Below the pieces are notes generated by a model, which ran no database searches, was not told the DNA's origin, and was given only the letters and a program-made list of their open reading frames with translations. Source: Haliclona indistincta (Eukaryota > Porifera > Demospongiae > Haplosclerida > Chalinidae). Taken from it: a DNA stretch of 64,000 nt. Shown here one piece after another: positions 61,975 through 64,000 of the stretch. Both the position numbers and the translations under genes were made by a program. The stretch covers positions 5,197,294 through 5,261,293 of the forward strand of contig OZ024790.1 of assembly GCA_964017065.1 (NCBI GenBank), written 5' to 3'. Positions within the stretch are counted from its first letter, which is position 1; each line of letters begins with the position of its first letter.

Positions 61975-62730
61975 CTCTGTATCGTGTTCACACTACGTGT
62001 CAACTTGTCAACCGATTGATAATGATGGTACTAGCACCACTGTGCGCACATGTTTTATACAATCGTACCTTAGATCAATTATTTGTCATGTGATCTTGGG
62101 GAAAACCGGGTACAAGGTATAGTTCTGGTTCCAAAGTGATGAAGTCACAGGAAGAGGTCAAAATCCGACAATTTTATAGGTCAAACACATACACAGATGA
62201 ATAATATGGTTTTATCCACATACCACGGGACCCACGCCACAATGTCTCGACAGGTTAGAGATACCGTATGAGTGCCAGTAATGAATCAGCTACACAAAGT
62301 ATTACAAACCACCAAGTAGAAATATGATTATTACTGTTCATGTCACCTTTAGTCAATCTAAAGTGAGACGTCGTCAAATCTAACCTTCGTCCATTCGGCT
62401 GTCACTGTATAGATGCGTCATAAGCATTGCACCATTGCACGAGCGAGGCATGTTCTACTCATGCATAATCATGTGATGCACAACCAAGTAAAATTATATT
62501 TGCACCTGCTTTGTGCAATAATTAATATTGCACAGATGGACATCCCACTAGTGCAATTTTTCAAAATTAATGATAGACTTGTTCACACCATAGATATTAT
62601 AAAGCAGTAATAAGTTCAAACTGAATTGATATGACACGCATATTAAAAAAATTCTCATTTGTTGTTCAAACAAATTTTCAATGTAGTTACCTATACCATT
62701 ATTATAGTCTACGCAGTGTGATATCAATAG
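61975..62730. other. Intergenic stretch between the two four-TM gene copies
   Basis: No gene is supported. This should include the promoter of copy 1 and the 3' flank of copy 2. A run of AT-rich sequence and the small shared TCTTGCTTTTCAAAAATC motif at its right end are the only notable features. Confidence 0.45.
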
Positions 62731-64000
62731 AACTTTGAACTAATTCAAATTACATTATAATTTTCGCGTCTTGCTTTTCAAAAATCTATTATCGAGGGCA
62801 GATCGAGGGTACTATAACATGTCTGATCACTAAATAATCTATTTAAACTAGTAATCATTCACCAACTAACTAACTATCTATTCCAGCAGCAGCATAGAGT
62901 TCAGAAAAGATTTTTATCGGACTTTTCATCATTGTCCACTTGATTTTCACCACCGCATTTCTTCTTGTTGCACTTCTCATTGCTGTAGTGCTGGGTCGCA
63001 CAAGCAGTAAGGACCAAGCCAAAGAACTGTGCAATGCAAATGATAGAAAAACCCTGTAGAGAAAATAATAACAAAATCAAGTCTACACTTCATAAAATTG
63101 ATATAAATTATGCACCGCTGACGTGCAGCTGACAATATTATCTTAAAACACTTAACTTTTGCGCCAAATAAATTATTAGCTCCTGAGTTTGGACGCAATG
63201 GTACATATGCCGAACACTAGCACCGTTACATGCTGTGCAGTGTAGTGATATGCACCACAAAGCACATGTATATCAAAATGCTCACTCAAAATAGTACTTT
63301 ACACATGCTGGGGCATGTGCATAATACAAAAATAAATTTTAACAGTATATTCGACACAGGCATAACATAAACCTCAAGAAATGTATTGTACAGTGCATGT
63401 ATGAAACTGCCGGCATTGTCACTCACAAAAGCGATCCATACTCCAGTGTGAGCCGTAGAGATGGCTGGATCAGGGTCCAGTTCAACATAAGCCCCAAGCA
63501 ACGAACCAATATAATACGCTCCAGTGATGACACCAATATGAGCAAACATACTGATGGCATCTATAGCCATAAGCTACAAGGAAATAGATAACACTAATCA
63601 CTGAGGAATAATAATACTGATCGAGGGTCTAAGATGGTGTAGCTACTGTCAACATAGAAAATTTTGCGTTTTTCGATGGTGCTCTCAAAGCCCGATAATT
63701 TCTTGTAATCCCCATACATTTTATTTCAGAGTAACAAAATTTTACACATGAAATTTCAAAATTTGAACATCTTAACAAAAACACGAAAATTTTACATGAC
63801 GAAAGTTTTTCACGTTTATGGTACATGCACTATCATGCATCTGAATGGCTGCAGCCTTTTTTTTTAAAGAAAGGTGGAATCACAATAGTTACTCCATGCG
63901 TATAGCATGTGTATGGTGTTGACGCTCAAACAAAAAATCTGGCTCAGTTATCCTTTACAACATCACTGGGGGAAGATACTCAGTGACTTTAAAACGCTGT
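62731..64000. repeat. Tandem duplication, copy 2 (cut by window edge)
   Basis: This matches 59863-61140 in the same orientation. Small indels separate the copies, for example loss of TCATGA inside exon 3 and an 8-bp loss near 63662. Confidence 0.9.
62901..64000 (-). CDS. Four-transmembrane protein, copy 2, 5' part outside window
   Basis: Exon 3 at 63573-63427 reads LMAIDAISMFAHIGVITGAY on to LGAYVELDPDPAISTAHTGV and WIAF. Compared with copy 1 it lacks two residues (HD) and has E for Q. Exon 4 at 63053-62901 gives the fourth helix and a Lys-rich tail that ends NLF-stop instead of NLY-stop. Splice sites are intact and the frame is open, so this copy could be functional. Its first two exons lie beyond the right edge. 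Confidence 0.75.

Overview
The window looks like nuclear DNA of a sponge, most likely a demosponge. It is AT-rich, with genes on both strands a few hundred bases apart. Most introns are only about 50-60 bp with GT-AG ends, and coding exons are separated by many microsatellites, minisatellites and short inverted-repeat elements. Animal-type genes can be read (an IP3-receptor-like calcium channel, a YTHDC1-type m6A reader, a C2H2 zinc-finger protein). Several other families resemble ones I associate with sponge or cnidarian genomes: Ig/FN3 receptors, a TPR-CHAT protein, and a cysteine-rich multi-copy family. The species call is inference; no rRNA, tRNA or mitochondrial marker is present.

Layout, left to right. 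1-1880 (-): the 5' part of an uncharacterised cysteine-rich protein running off the left edge. 2480-4200: decayed pieces of a DDX51-type RNA helicase (+) and a WD40 protein (-). 4541-9265 (+): an Ig/FN3 single-pass receptor with several frame breaks and a 43-bp minisatellite inside. 9615-12249 (-): an intact ten-exon gene for a coiled-coil plus C2H2 zinc-finger protein of 672 aa. 12871-13825: a perfect (CA)n tract of about 955 bp, followed by a hAT-like MITE. 14362-15765 (+): a 293-aa multipass membrane protein with a 22-nt microexon. 16131-24086 (+): a sixteen-exon YTHDC1 orthologue, 626 aa. 24577-36306 (+): a divergent IP3-receptor-like channel with about 50 small exons.

36381-42190 is rearranged. 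The last three exons of the coiled-coil gene occur twice, and between the copies lie a MULE-like transposase remnant with a SWIM finger, a LINE inserted in it, and a perfect foldback element. 41519-53781 (-): that coiled-coil gene, about 25 exons and 1,100 aa. 54138-59839 (-): a TPR-CHAT gene whose CHAT protease domain keeps its His/Cys pair, but which has a frameshift in the TPR part and a repeat element between the TPR and CHAT halves. 60044-64000 (-): two tandem copies of a four-transmembrane protein gene, the second cut by the right edge.

The genes do not form a pathway. The most interesting points are the channel with a rewritten selectivity filter and ligand loop, the TPR-CHAT protein, and the repeated meeting of microsatellites with splice sites. 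All exon structures were read by eye from splice signals and frame continuity. Family names rest on recalled motifs, not on a search.
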